NCBI RefSeq assembly: GCF_932526225.1
Contig: NC_064038.1
Span: 17,345,075 to 17,409,074 of the forward strand
DNA from: Nematostella vectensis
Lineage: Eukaryota; Cnidaria; Anthozoa; Actiniaria; Edwardsiidae
DNA: 64,000 nucleotides
Direction of reading: 5' to 3'
The position numbers and the translations under genes were made by a program. This document shows positions 48,101 to 63,100 of the stretch, one piece after another. The notes below the pieces were generated by a model. It searched no databases and was not told the origin of the DNA. It saw only the letters and a program-made list of their open reading frames with translations. Each line of letters starts with the position of its first letter. Position 1 is the stretch's first letter.

Positions 48101-51100
48101 ACACCTACTTGCCCAGTCCCCTCACGGATAAAGTTGGCGCGAGTTGGCGCGAAATGAGTACCAAATAAGGAGTATTGCTCGAGCTTGCGTGAATTTGCGT
48201 GAGAGAAAACAATTTTGGCTACATGCAGCGTCTTTACCCTTGCAACTTTATTCGACGTGGAAATACAGTGCTTTTGCTCTTGTTAGTGGGCTTAAAATGT
48301 AAATATAACCTTATACAAATAAAAAACGTATATCTTGCTTGCACTTAAAGTAGCCACTTATTGATAATTCAAATGATTTTGCAATTTTGAAAGCATTTAC
48401 TTTGCTTTACTTGACCCAACATGGTGCCATTGCAGTTATCATAGTTTACCAAAGTAGTTGTACAAAATGATGATTATCTCGCTAAAAGATGGGTCCTTTA
48501 GATATCTATATAGCTTACATATAATTTAAATGATGTATGACCCCTAAAACATGGATGAAATGCTAAAGGACCCACATTTTTTTGCACAAACAGTGATATA
48601 ATATAATTTGCTTTCACATTTTTGCTGTGTATGTAAACATCATATTTTGTTCCATCTCACTAGAGATGTAATAATCGCTAAATCCTTTTTGTCTTCTTTG
48701 TCCTCTCAGTGCTCTGACCAAATGTCAATGTAAAGCATTCAATATGCATTTTTAAGACTAGTCGTAGATGAAAATGAACAGCCTTTAAGCTGTTTTATTT
48801 TTTCTAACCATTTCATCTCATCCTACTGCGTGACAAAAAATTAACACGGCGCCATTTTGGTGTGGGTAACTGAAGAAGCCGAGTAATTCTTAACAAAACG
48901 CTTTAATTCACGCCCGTGCGAAGGCATGTCAACATGACCGACCTCTCACATGGAAGTGAGGCTCAAGGCATGTACCTAATTTATGCTAATATACAACACT
49001 TCCTTCCCCTTAAGCTAAACGTAACATACAATATAAACTATTGAAATCAGTTCCTGTAGTTCTAGGCATATACAACAAAGTCCTGTAAGTGCGTAGGCTG
49101 TTTCCCTCTCTGATCTCCGTACTGGTGTAGGTGACACCGGCTCAACTTCTGACTGTTTCGGCTGTCCAGTGTCTTGTTGGGTGATGACCGCGGCTGATGA
49201 GTCTGGTTCTTCTGATAACGAGATTAGTTCGCTTGTAGATTCCATGTCTAATTCGGTATTGCTTCCTTCTTTTAACCCACTGCTCGCATTAGTATCACCC
49301 ACTGAAACTGGTCCCCCAGTATCAACGTCTAACTGTCCTTCGGTTCTGGGAACGCTTTCCTCTGTTTTCTGGTAACGAAGCCGAAGGTGATCGACATGAC
49401 TACGGTGTTCGCGAGCGTCCGTTGCGACTATGGTGTGAGACTGGGCCTGTAACTATCTTGATAACTCCAGCCAACCACTTGGGACCATAGCCAAAGTTCT
49501 TAAAATAAACATTATCACGAGGTTTAAATTGGCGATCTTTGGTGTGGGCGTCATGTTGCTCTTTCATTCGCTCTTGTTTCTGCCACATCTTTCCTTGTAG
49601 GTTGGGGTGGAGCAAATCAAAACGCGACCTCAATTTCCTCCCCATTAGCATTTCTGCTGGTGACCTTCCGGTAGTTGTGTAAGGGGTCATCCGGTAGCGG
49701 AATAGCAACCACTGCAAGTTAGTTGCCATCGTGTGACCAGGCTCTTTCAACAGACCATCCTCAATCAACTGTACTGCCCGTTCGGCAAGACCATTTGAAG
49801 CAGGATGGTAAGGAGCTGTGGTCTTATGGATTATACCATTTTGTCTCATAAACGTTGCAAATTCCTCACTGGTGAAGTTGGAACCGTTATCGGACACCAC
49901 TACCTCTGGAAAACCATGGATAGCGAATACTTCACGCAGCTTGTTGATGGTACTGCCTGATGTGGTGTTCGCCATGATATGAGCTTCACTCCACTTGGAG
50001 AGTGCGTCCACGATTATGAGTAGCATCCTTTCCATGAAGGGTCCTGTGTAGTTTATATGAATTCTCCTCCAGGGCTGATCTGACCACTCCCAGGGCTGAT
50101 CTGGCCACTCCCAGGGCTGATCCGGCCGCTCCCAGGGCTGATCCGGCCACTCCCAGGGCTGATCCGGCCACTCCCAGGGCTGATCCGGCCACTCCCAGGG
50201 CTGATCCGGCCACTCCCAGGGCTGATCCGGCCACTCCCAGGGCTGATCCGGCCACTCCCAGGGCTGATCCGGCCACTCTCAGGGCTGATCCGGCCACTCC
50301 CAGGGCTGATCCGGCCACTCCCAGGGCTGATCCGGCCACTCCCAGGGCTGATCCGGCCACTCCCTGGGCTGATCCGGCCACTCCCAGGGCTGATCTGGCC
50401 ACTCCCAGAGCTGATCCGGCCACTCCCAGGGCTGATCCGGCCACTCCCTGGGCTGATCCGGCCACTCCCAGGGCTGATCCGGCCACTCCCAGGGGTGATC
50501 TGGCCACTCCCAGGGCTGATCTGGCCACTCCCAGGGGTGATCTGGCCACTCCCAGGGCTGATCTGGCCACTCCCAGGGCTGATCCGGCCACTCCCAGGGC
50601 TGATCTGGCCACTCCCAGGGCTGATCCGGCCACTCCCAGGGGTGATCTGGCCACTCCCAGGGCTGATCCGGCCACTCCCAGGGCTGATCTGGCCACTCCC
50701 AGGGGTGAAGTGGTGCTGAGGCAGGAGCTTTCTGGTGGATCTGGCATGCCTCACATGTCTTCACCATGGACTCTATCTCCTTCTCAATGGTTGGCAACCA
50801 GACGTAGCTCCGTGCCAATGCCTTCATTCGACATATCCCGGGATGTGCCTCATGAAGATCTTCGAGGACTCGCTTACGGCCCTGAGGGGGTACCACAACC
50901 CTTGCTCCTCGTAATATGCAGCTATCTTGAACGCTAAGCTCCTCCCTCTTTGACTTATACGGTAATAATTCACGGTCCTTAACCAACCACGCAGCAAATA
51001 CTCCTTTACATTTGCAAGGACTAGATCCCGGTGTGTCCAGTTGCGGATCTGGGCTGCGGTGACAGGTGAAACATTAACTTTATTCAAGAGAAATACGGTT

Positions 51101-54100
51101 TCCTCTGCTGAAATTCTGGTGGTGATGGGTAGAGGGAGACGACTCAACGCATCGGCATTCCCATGGCTACTGCCAGACTTGTAAACGATGTCGTACTCGT
51201 AACCCCGCAATGTCACCGCCCACCTCTGCACCCTTGGTGATGCAGTAGTAGGTACTTGTTTCTTTTTGCTGAAAAGTGAAACAAGCGGTTTATGGCCAGT
51301 AACGATAGTAAAGTGACGTCCATACAGGAACATCACACTTGCGCCTTCTTTGTCTAGCTGTGAATACTTCTGTTCAGCAGTGTTCAGTGCCCTGGAAGAA
51401 AAAGCAATTGGCTGGTCACTCCCATCATCCATAACATGTGATAGAACTGCCCCAACTCCGTACGGGGAAGCGTAAATTGTTTAATTTTATTTCAGGGTCG
51501 TATATCCAGCCGTTTTAGAGACGGTATCTGAATGTCGAACTTGCTCAAACAAAAGTAGCGTAGAATCGAAGACCAAAGCGATGAAGTAATTATTAAGTAC
51601 GTAAATTTTTTTCAAAAACAAAATATGTAGCGAGCAGTTGTACTCGTGTGATATAACCATGAAATGAGACAACAATAAACTTTATGATGTAAGTTAACGG
51701 ATATCATTCCTTCTGTTCGTATCTAAAGATATCACACTCACGATTCTACTGTTGTCAAACCAGACGGCTGACAAGCTTTTCCTCCAGTTCCCTTTTCACT
51801 TCCTGTATTTTTTGGTATTTCACCAGCCATATATCATTTGTCCGCAAATGACTCGTCTTGGTATGGCAAAAATGCGTTTCTGTAGCATTGTTGAGTCGCT
51901 TTCTCTGTCTCGATGTCACTTGCATCGCTTTCTCACTCGGCAGAGCTTGTTGTTTCACAGAGAGAGGCGCTCATTTTCGTGAATGAAGATGTAGACTGTG
52001 CGCGAGCTGACAAGTTTGATTTTCGCGCCACGCGCCCGCAATGCGTTTGTCGGTCAGCGACAAAGGTGTTTTACAGACTGGTATATTCAAAGGGCTGTAA
52101 AAAATCGTGGATTATGAGAAATCGGGATTTTTGGTAATAAAGATTCTTCTAGCATATATGAGATATTAGATATCGATGAATGAGCCGTTTTGAAGGATAT
52201 CGGTTTTATTCCTTCAGAGGCACTTTAATTTCTGGGTTTATACCAATATATCAATAGTTTAGGACTTGAAAACAAACCATACCAAGTTTTATTGCCATTC
52301 GACAGGTTTTCCTGGGGTTTTGCCGGCTCTTAAATGTAAATAATATCGCATTCTCAAGTGAAAAATGACCCCAATTTTCGAAAGAGCCAGGCGTTCCTTG
52401 TCTATTCAGGATGCTGAAGGGCACATTTTCTATTATCGTAGGGCCTTGTTTTACCCTGTTATCAGAGTGAAATCATTATTTTTCATATTCAATATGATCA
52501 TCTGTATAATTATAAATAGAATATTTCCGACATAGGTGTCAAATTGTGTGTGTTTTTTAATTATGCCATTTCCCCTTATTTCTAAGGAAAATGTGCTTAC
52601 GAAAAGATTAGTTTTTGTCAGTTTTTGAGTTAACAAAAGCAGGGAGGCAGTTCTAATTGGATTGATCATTATAGGGCCTCAAATCAATTTCTTTAAGTTG
52701 GGGTATCAATTATTGTATGATCAAAGAAAAGCCTAAAAATTCTAAATCTTTAAAGTTTTATGTTACCAATTCTTAACTGTTATCAACCACAAACGTTAAT
52801 CTAGCTAATTTGAAACTTAGAGTTCCTATGGTCAACGTTATTAAAAATGACCCCCCTCCAAAAAAACATTCTATTTTGTTCTTGTCAAATCAAAGACTTT
52901 TATCGCTAAAGGAAAAAATTGTTGATAGAGTTTTTTTAAAGTTATTTTAGAAAAAGCTTATTTAAAACTTAATACTGTGTCAAAATTGTAGACTCATTGA
53001 ATCATTCTAAGGTCTCTAGTTTTTTAAATGAATTCCGACTTTTTACGAATTTTCGACGCGATGCTTTGATTTCAACAGGTACCAGATAAATGCCTTATTT
53101 TTTGCATTGAAGTTTCCCATTTGCTACGATGGCCCATCGGTTAGCGCGCATGAATTTGAATCCCATGATCCGTGATTCGAGTCTTACCCACATGTTTAGC
53201 AATTTTTTTTTATTTTTCCTTATCTTTATTTTCTTTTTCCTTTTCCTTTCCTAGTCCTTTTCTTTGCAGCAAAGGTTTGTTCGAAAAATTTTTAATTGCT
53301 AACATCCCCTAAAAGCATTTATTTATTTAAAAAAATGCAAAACGTTATTTTCCCCCTTCATAAAATGTAGCGACAGCAGTTTTTCCCTGTAATGTTTTAG
53401 CGGCAAAAAACGATATAAAAAGGAATAGCGTTTTAAACTTAACATCCCGGACCTTTTCAAAATGAAATTAGTAATTCACAAGCTACTGGATGAGAAAATT
53501 TCTTGCACATTTTAGCTTGATGCAAGTGCCCGCTGTTCTCACTGCGCGGGCTCCTGTTATGGGGTGAACTTGTGAAAAGAAAGAGCTGTTTATAAACGCT
53601 TGTGTCTTTGCTTGTGGTCAAATTTCAAAATATTTTCTGATATCATCTAAAAACTCTTTACCTATTCTTCATCTCAGGATCAGTAAATATTAAAAACAAG
53701 GTACTGGAATTTGGTGCTAGGGGCACTTTAACTTTTCATTTTACATCTTCAGGATAGAACGGCAAGCCTTGCCATGGATATCCCTGTACCACCCCCTACA
53801 GAAGAGGAACCTGAACATAGATTAACCAGTGAGGTAAGTAGGTGACTTAGTGGTATAGGCTTATATATACAGAGCATGGATAAACCAGTGAGATATACAC
53901 AGAGCATGGATTAACCAGTGAGATATACACAAAACATGGATTAACCAGTGAGATATACACAGAGCATGGATTAACCAGTTAGATTTACACAGAGCATGGA
54001 TAAACCAGTGAGATATACACAGAGCATGGATTAACCAGTGAGATATACACAGAGCATGGATAAACCAGTGAGATATACACAGAGCATGGATTAACCAGTG

Positions 54101-57100
54101 AGATATACACAAAACATGGATTAACCAGTGAGATATACACAGAACATGGATAAACCAGTGAGATATACACAAAACATGGATTAACCAGTGAGATATACAC
54201 AGAACATGGATAAACCAGTGAGATATACAAAGAACATAGATTAACCATTGAGATATACACAGAACATAGATTAACCATTGAGATATACACAGAACATGGA
54301 TTAACCAGTGAGATATACACAGAGCATGGATTAACCAGTGAGATATACACAGAGCATGAATAAACCAGTGAGATATACACAGAGCATGGATTAACCAGTG
54401 AGATATACACAGAGCATGGATAAACCAGTGAGATATACACAGAGCATGGATAAACCAGTGAGATATACACAGAGCATGGATTAACCAGTGAGATATACAC
54501 AAAACATGGATTAACCAGTGAGATATACACAGAGCATGGATTAACCAGTGAGATATACACAGAGCATGGATAAACCAGTGAGATATACACAGAGCATGGA
54601 TTAACCAGTGAGATATACACAGAGCATGGATTAACCAGTGAGATATACACAGAGCATGGATAAACCAGTGAGATATACACAGAGCATGGATTAACCAGTG
54701 AGATATACACAAAACATGGATTAACCAGTGAGATATACACAGAACATGGATAAACCAGTGAGATATACACAAAACATGGATTAACCAGTGAGATATACAC
54801 AGAACATGGATAAACCAGTGAGATATACAAAGAACATAGATTAACCATTGAGATATACACAGAACATAGATTAACCATTGAGATATACACAGAACATGGA
54901 TTAACCAGTGAGATATACACAGAACATGGATAAACCAGTGAGATATACAAAGAACATAGATTAACCATTGAGATATACACAGAACATAGATTAACCAGTG
55001 AGATATACACAGACCATAGATTAACCAGTGAGATATACACAGAACATAGATTAACCAGTGAGATATACACAGAACATAGATTAACCAGTGAGATATACAC
55101 AGAACATAGATTAACCAGTGAGATATACACAAAACATTGATTAACCAGTGAGAAATACACAGAACATGGATAAACCAGTGAGATGAGTAGGCGATTATAA
55201 CACACCCGCTTAGAAGTGCCCTTACAGCTACTCCAAATTATTTTTTTCTTCAATAATTTGAAAATCTGTAGTGCTGAAGCCCTCACAAGTGGTTTGGAAA
55301 TGCTTATGAGATGTGGCAACAGTTTTCAATCCTTCTAGCTGCAAAGAATACTTTATCTAGGTCCTGCCATATTCTCGTACAGAGAATGTGATGTTTGTTT
55401 ATTGTGTTGCACTGCTTTATCATGCTATAATTGACATTTTCTTGAGTTTTTGAAAGCACTTATTTGGGTTTTTGACAAAAACCTTTTTATAGAGCAGTGT
55501 GCCAGAAGTTTTCATACCACAAAACACCTGAAAACACATCACCCACACAGGGTGATCGCACAGGGTGACCAACACAGGGTGACCCACACAGGGTGACCCA
55601 CACGGAGTGATCCACACAGAGTGACCCACACAGGGTGACCAACACAAGGTGACCACACAGAGTGACCCACACAGGGTGACTACACAGTGACCCACACAGG
55701 GTGATCCAGACAGGGTGACTACACAGGGTGACCCACACAGGGTGACCCAGACAGGGTGACTACACAGGGTGACCCACACAGGGTGACCCAGAAAGGGTGA
55801 CTACACAGGGTGACCCACACAGGGTGACCCAGACAGGGTGACTACACAGGGTGACCCACACAGGGTGACCCACACAGGGTGACCCACACAAGGTGACCAC
55901 ACAGTGACCCACACAGGGTGACCACACAAGGTGACCACACAGTGACCCACACAGGGTGACCACACAGAGTGACCCACACATGTTGACCCACACAGAGTGA
56001 CCCACACAGAGTGACCCACACAGGGTGACCACACAGAGTGACCCACACAGGGTGACCCACACAGGATGACCACACATTGACCCACACAGGGTGACCACAC
56101 AGAGTGACCCACACAGGGTGACCACACAGAGTGACCCACACAGGGTGACCACACAGGGTAACCACACAGGGTGACCACACCGAGTGACCCACACAGTGAC
56201 TACACAGGGTGACCCACACAGGGTGACGACACAGAGTGAACCACACAGGGTGACCCACACAAGGTGACCACACAGAGTGACCCACACAGGGTGACCACGC
56301 AGAGTGACCCACACATGTTGACCCACACATGTTGACTCACACAGGTGACCCACACAGGGTGACCCACACAGGTTGACCACACAGAGTGACCCCTGTACAC
56401 GGTGACCACACAGGGTGACCCACACAGGGTGACCACACATTGACCCACACAGGGTGACCACACAGAGTGGCCCACACAGGGTGACCACACAGAGTGACCC
56501 ACACAGGGTGACCACACAGGGTGACCACACCGAGTGACCCACACAGTGACTACACAGGGTGACCCACACAGGTGACCCACACAGAGTGACCCACACAGAG
56601 TGACCCACACAGGGTGACCACACAGGGTGACCACACAGGGTGACCCACACAGGGTGACCCACACAGAATGACCCACACAGGGTGACCACACAGGGTGACC
56701 CACACAGGGTGACCACACAGGGTGACCCACACAGGGTGACCCACACAGGGTGACCCACACAGGGTGACCCACACAGGGTGACCCACACAGGGTGACCCAC
56801 ACAGGGTGACCCACACAGGGTGACCCACACAGGGTTACCCACACAGGGTGACGCTGACCCACACAGGGTGACCCACACAGGGTGACCACACAGGGTGACC
56901 GCACAGGGTGACCCACACAGGGTGACCCACACAGGGTGACCGCACAGGGTGACCGCACAGGGTGACCCACACAGAGTAAACACAGGGTGACCAAACAGTC
57001 AATTGTTATCATATGGAGTAGGCAATCATTTCAAGTTTGATTTCAGGTTCGTGAAAAAGTCCAAGAAAACTTGAGTCTGATTCGTGAGAATGTTGATGAC

Positions 57101-60100
57101 AATTGGTACTTGGTTCATGAAGATGGGGATATGAAGGTAAATGAACTGTTGAACATTCATGCATAATGGACTGTGCTTATATAAAAGTGCAAACCTGCGA
57201 ATAATTTGGCAGGGAAACTACTGTGCAACTAAGGGAAGCACGAGTCCTGGCACAAAAGCTGTTCTTTTGTACTATTTCAAATGCATATACATGCAAATGC
57301 ACATATACAATGGAATTGATTCATTTACATGCATTTGTATTTGGAAAAAAGAATCAAAATAACAGCATTTGTCCTTAACCTTGAATTTGAGCTTTTAATC
57401 CGATGATTGTGCAGGGATTGCATCCTTTTTAAGAGGTTGAAAGTGAGGGTTTGGTAACCAGCCCTGCATGCATTGGCTACAGTAGAAAGTTGAGTGTAGG
57501 CCGACCCAATGATTGCCCTAAATAGGTCTCAGACTCAGCTGTTTTACAACACTAAGTGCAAAAATGCACTGTATGATGCGCATTAGCGCACTACATTTTT
57601 TTTGTAAACAATAGGTAAGCCACAGCATCAGAGCACACCTCAAGGGAGGGCACACCTCAAGGGAGGGCACACAAGGGAGGGCACACCTCAAGGGAGGACA
57701 CACAAGGGAGGGCACACCTCAAGGGAGGGCACGTCTCAAGGGAGAGCACACCTCAAGGGAGGGCACACAAGGGAGGGCACACCTCAAGGGAGGGCACACC
57801 TCAAGGGAGGGCACACCTCAAGGGAGGGCACACCTCAAGGGAGAGGGCACACCTCAAGGGAGGGCACGTCTCAAGGGAGGGCACGTCTCAAGGGAGGGCA
57901 CGTCTCAAGGGAGGGCACACAAGGGAGGGCACACCTCAAGGGAGAGGGCACACCTCAAGGGAGGGCACGTCTCAAGGGAGGGCACGTCTCAAGGGAGGGC
58001 ACGTCTCAAGGGAGGGCACGTCTCAAGGGAGGGCACGTCTCAAGGAAGGGCACGTCTCAAGGAAGGGCACGTCTCAAGGGAGGGCACGTCTCAAGGGAGG
58101 GCACGTCTCAAGGGAGGGCACGTCTCAAGGGAGGGCACGTCTCAAGGGAGGGCACGTCTCAAGGGAGGGCACGTCTCAAGGGAGGGCACGTCTCAAGGGA
58201 GGGCACGTCTCAAGGGAGGGCACGTCTCAAGGGAGGGCGGTTATCATACCCACCTTTCCTCACCTTTCCCCTCAGGTCTACCGACGAGATTATGAGGAGG
58301 GCGGGATAATCCTGGATCCCATGAAAGCAACACACATTGTAAAGGTCAGTATTACATTGATCCCAGTGTCAGGCCCATTTGTTTCTATCCAAACACTGTA
58401 TTTCAGGCCCATATGTTTCTATCCAAACACTGTATTTCAGGCCCATATGTTTCTATCCAGACACTGTATTTCAGGCCCATATGTTTCTATCCAGACACTG
58501 TATTTCAGGCCCATATGTTTCTATCCAAACACTGTATTTCAGGATCATTTGTTTCTATCCAAACACTGTATTTCAGGATCATTTGTTCCTATACAGACAC
58601 TGTATTTCAGGCCCATTTGTTTCTATTCAAACACTTTATTTCAGGCCCATTTGTTTCTATCCAAACACTGTATTTCAGGATCATTTGTTTCTATCCAAAC
58701 ACTGTATTTCAGGCCCATTTGTTTCTATCCAAACACTGTATTTCAGGATCATTTGTTTCTATCCAAACACTGTATTTCAGGCCCATTTGTTTCTATCCAA
58801 ACACTGTATTTCAGGATCATTTGTTTCTATCCAAACACTGTATTTCAGGATCATTTGTTTCTATCCAAACACTGTATTTCAGGATCATTTGTTTCTATCC
58901 AAACACTGTATTTCAGGCCCATATGTTTCTATCCAAACACTGTATTTCAGGCCCATTTGTTTCTATCCAAACACTGTATTTCAGGATCATTTGTTTCTAT
59001 CCAAACACTGTATTTCAGGATCATTTGTTTCTATCCAAACACTGTATTTCAGGCCCATATGTTTCTATCCAAACACTTTATTTCAGGCCCATTTGTTTCT
59101 ATCCAAACACTGTATTTCAGGATCATTTGTTTCTATCCAAACACTGTATTTCAGGCCCATTTGTTTCTATCCAAACACTGTATTCCAGGATCATTTGTTT
59201 CTATCCAAACACTGTATTTCAGGATCATTTGTTTCTATCCAAACACTGTATTTCAGGCCCATATGTTTCTATCCAAACACTGTATTTCAGGCCCATTTGT
59301 TTCTATCCAAACACTGTATTTCAGGATCATTTGTTTCTATCCAAACACTGTATTTCAGGATCATTTGTTTCTATCCAAACACTGTATTTCAGGATCATTT
59401 GTTTCTACCCAAACACTGTATTTCAGGCCCATATGTTTCTATCCAAACACTGTATTTCAGGCCCATTTGTTTCTATCCAAACACTGTATTTCAGGATCAT
59501 TTGTTCCTATACAGACACTGTATTTCTGGCCCATTTGTTTCTATTCAAACACTGTATTTCAGGCCCATTTGTTTCTATCCAAACACTGTATTTCAGGATC
59601 ATTTGTTTCTACCCAAACACTGTATTTCAGGCCCATATGTTTCTATCCAAACACTGTATTTCGGGCCCATTTGTTTCTTTACAGACACTGTATTTCAGGC
59701 CCATTTGTTTCTACCCAAACACTGTATTTCAGGCCCATTTGTTTCTATACAGACACTGTATCTCAGGCCCATTTGTTTCTATTCAAACACTGTATTTCAG
59801 GCCCATATGTTTCTATCCAAACACTGTATTTCAGGCCCATTTGTTTCTATCCAAACACTGTATTTCAGGATCATTTGTTGTTTCTTTACAGACACTGTAT
59901 TTCAGGCCCATTTGTTTCTATACAGACACTGTATCTCAGGATCATTTGTTTCTATCCAAACACTGTATTTCAGGCCCATTTGTTTCTATACAGACACTGT
60001 ATCTCAGGATCATTTGTTTCTATCCAAACACTGTATTTCAGGCCCATATGTTTCTATCCAAACACTGTATTTCAGGCCCATTTGTTTCTATCCAAACACT

Positions 60101-63100
60101 GTATTTCAGGATCATTTGTTTCTATCCAAACACTGTATTTCAGGATCATTTGTTTCTATCCAAACACTGTATTTCAGGCCCATATGTTTCTATCCAAACA
60201 CTTTATTTCAGGCCCATTTGTTTCTATCCAAACACTGTATTTCAGGATCATATGTTTCTATCCAAACACTTTATTTCAGGCCCATTTGTTTCTATCCAAA
60301 CACTTTATTTCAGGCCCATTTGTTTCTATTCAAACACTGTATTTCAGGCCCATATGTTTCTATCCAAACACTGTATTTCAGGCCCATTTGTTTCTATCCA
60401 AACACTGTATTTCAGGCCCATTTGTTGTTTCTTTACAGACACTGTATTTCAGGCCCATTTGTTTCTATACAGACACTGTATCTCAGGATCATTTGTTTCT
60501 ATCCAAACACTGTATTTCAGGCCCATTTGTTTCTATACAGACACTGTATCTCAGGATCATTTGTTTCTATCCAAACACTGTATTTCAGGCCCATATGTTT
60601 CTATCCAAACACTGTATTTCAGGCCCATTTGTTTCTATCCAAACACTGTATTTCAGGATCATTTGTTTCTATCCAAACACTGTATTTCAGGATCATTTGT
60701 TTCTATCCAAACACTGTATTTCAGGCCCATATGTTTCTATCCAAACACTTTATTTCAGGCCCATTTGTTTCTATCCAAACACTGTATTTCAGGATCATTT
60801 GTTTCTATCCAAACACTGTATTTCAGGCCCATTTGTTTCTATCCAAACACTGTATTCCAGGATCATTTGTTTCTATCCAAACACTGTATTTCAGGATCAT
60901 TTGTTTCTATCCAAACACTGTATTTCAGGCCCATATGTTTCTATCCAAACACTGTATTTCAGGCCCATTTGTTTCTATCCAAACACTGTATTTCAGGATC
61001 ATTTGTTTCTATCCAAACACTGTATTTCAGGATCATTTGTTTCTATCCAAACACTGTATTTCAGGATCATTTGTTTCTACCCAAACACTGTATTTCAGGC
61101 CCATATGTTTCTATCCAAACACTGTATTTCAGGCCCATTTGTTTCTATCCAAACACTGTATTTCAGGATCATTTGTTCCTATACAGACACTGTATTTCTG
61201 GCCCATTTGTTTCTATTCAAACACTGTATTTCAGGCCCATTTGTTTCTATCCAAACACTGTATTTCAGGATCATTTGTTTCTACCCAAACACTGTATTTC
61301 AGGCCCATATGTTTCTATCCAAACACTGTATTTCGGGCCCATTTGTTTCTTTACAGACACTGTATTTCAGGCCCATTTGTTTCTACCCAAACACTGTATT
61401 TCAGGCCCATTTGTTTCTATACAGACACTGTATTTCAGGCCCATATGTTGTTTCTTTACAGACACTGTATTTCAGGCCCATTTGTTTCTATACAGACACT
61501 GTATCTCAGGCCCATTTGTTTCTATTCAAACACTGTATTTCAGGCCCATATGTTTCTATCCAAACACTGTATTTCAGGATCATATGCTTCTATCCAAACA
61601 CTGTATTTCAGGATCATTTGTTTCTATCCAAACACTGTATCTCAGGCCCATTTGTTTCTATCCAAACACTGTATCTCAGGCCCATTTGTTTCTATTCAAA
61701 CACTGTATTTCAGGCCCATTTGTTGTTTCTTTACAGACACTGTATTTCAGGCCCATTTGTTTCTATACAGACACTGTATCTCAGGCCCATTTGTTTCTAT
61801 TCAAACACTGTATTTCAGGCCCATATGTTTCTATCCAAACACTGTATTTCAGGATCATATGCTTCTATTCAAACACTGTATTTCAGGATCATTTGTTTCT
61901 ATACAAACAATGTATTTCAGGCCCATATGTTTCTATCCAAACACTGTATTTCAGGCCCATATGTTTCTATCCAAACACTGTATTTCAGGATCATATGCTT
62001 CTATCCAAACACTGTATTTCAGGATCATTTGTTTCTATACAAACAATGTATTTCAGGCCCATATGTTTCTATCCAAACACTGTATTTCAGGATCATTTGT
62101 TTCTATACAAACAATGTATTTCAGGCCCATATGTTTCTATCCAAACACTGTATTTCAGGATCATTTGTTTCTATCCGAACACTGTATTTCAGGCCCATTT
62201 GTTTCTATCCAAACTCTGTATTTCAGGCTTATTTGTTTCTATCCAAACACTGTATTTCAGGCTCTCCTGTTGCTCTATTTGCAGGGTGTAACTGCTCGTG
62301 AGATGGCAAATTATTTCTTCGATAAAGATTTTCGTATGGACTGGGATGGTAAGGCAATAACCTCCTCAAATTTAACAGTATTTTGTTCTGAATGTCCAAC
62401 ATGAAACGAAACTTCCAATTTAAAGCAACTTTGGACAAAATGTGATGTTTTATCTGGTTGTCTAGACACACTTTTTGTTCTCTAGGCTCAAAGCAGTCGC
62501 CCCTGTGTCGATTCTTTCCCCAACAACAACTGCTGGTTTGAGCCGTTTGTCCAATTCTTAGGATGCTATATATAGACATGTCCATCTGTCTTATTCTTAG
62601 GTTGCTATATATAGACTTGTCCATTTGTCTTATTCTTAGGTTGCTATATATAGACATGTCCATCTGTCCAATTTTTAGGTTGCTATATATAGACTTGTCC
62701 ATTTGTCTTATTCTTATGTTGCTATATATAGACTTGTCCATTTGTCTTATTCTTAGGTTGCTATATATAGACTTGTCCATTTGTCCAATTCTTAGGTTGC
62801 TATATATAGACTTGTCCATTTGTCTTATTCTTAGGTTGCTATATATAGACTTGTCCATTTGTCTTATTCTTAGGTTGCTATATATAGACATGTCCATCTG
62901 TTCAATTTTTAGGTTGCTATATATAGACTTGTCCATTTGTCTTATTCTTAGGTTGCTATATATAGACTTGTCCATTTGTCTTATTCTTAGGTTGCTATAT
63001 ATAGACTTGTCCATTTGTCTTATTCTTAGGTTGCTATATATAGACTTGTCCATCTGTCTTATTCTTAGGTTGCTATATATAGACTTGTCCATTTGTCCAA

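Larger units (their letters stand above)
48840..51485 (-). mobile_element. 5'-deleted Ty3/Gypsy fragment (RNase H to 3' end)
   Basis: On the minus strand from about 51475 the sequence reads RNase H ([30 protein letters not shown]), then integrase, then [14 protein letters not shown] and a polypurine tract (aaggggaaggaag). A likely LTR beginning tgttgtatattagc follows at about 48999. Protease and RT are absent, so it is a deletion derivative of a different Gypsy family from 35173-40528. Confidence 0.8.
47946..52224. mobile_element. TTAA-flanked element with long inverted ends, containing a Gypsy fragment
   Basis: TTAA at 47942-47945 and 52225-52228 bracket inverted arms of about 170 bases (47946-48115 and about 52060-52224). 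They read agtgc(a/c)tctgaaggaata inward, about 88% alike at the tips. AG...CT ends fit a Kolobok-like non-autonomous element. About 2.5 kb of broken Gypsy sequence sits inside. Confidence 0.7.

Noticed and set aside
53861-57012. Minus-strand ORFs with CISHWLIH or [14 protein letters not shown] repeats
   Set aside because: Antisense shadows of the 30-bp and 14-bp arrays in CERT1 intron 8.
58321-62404. 1300-codon ORFs across CERT1 intron 10
   Set aside because: 34-bp array open in all three + frames; the flanks are genuine CERT1 exons with splice sites that exclude it.
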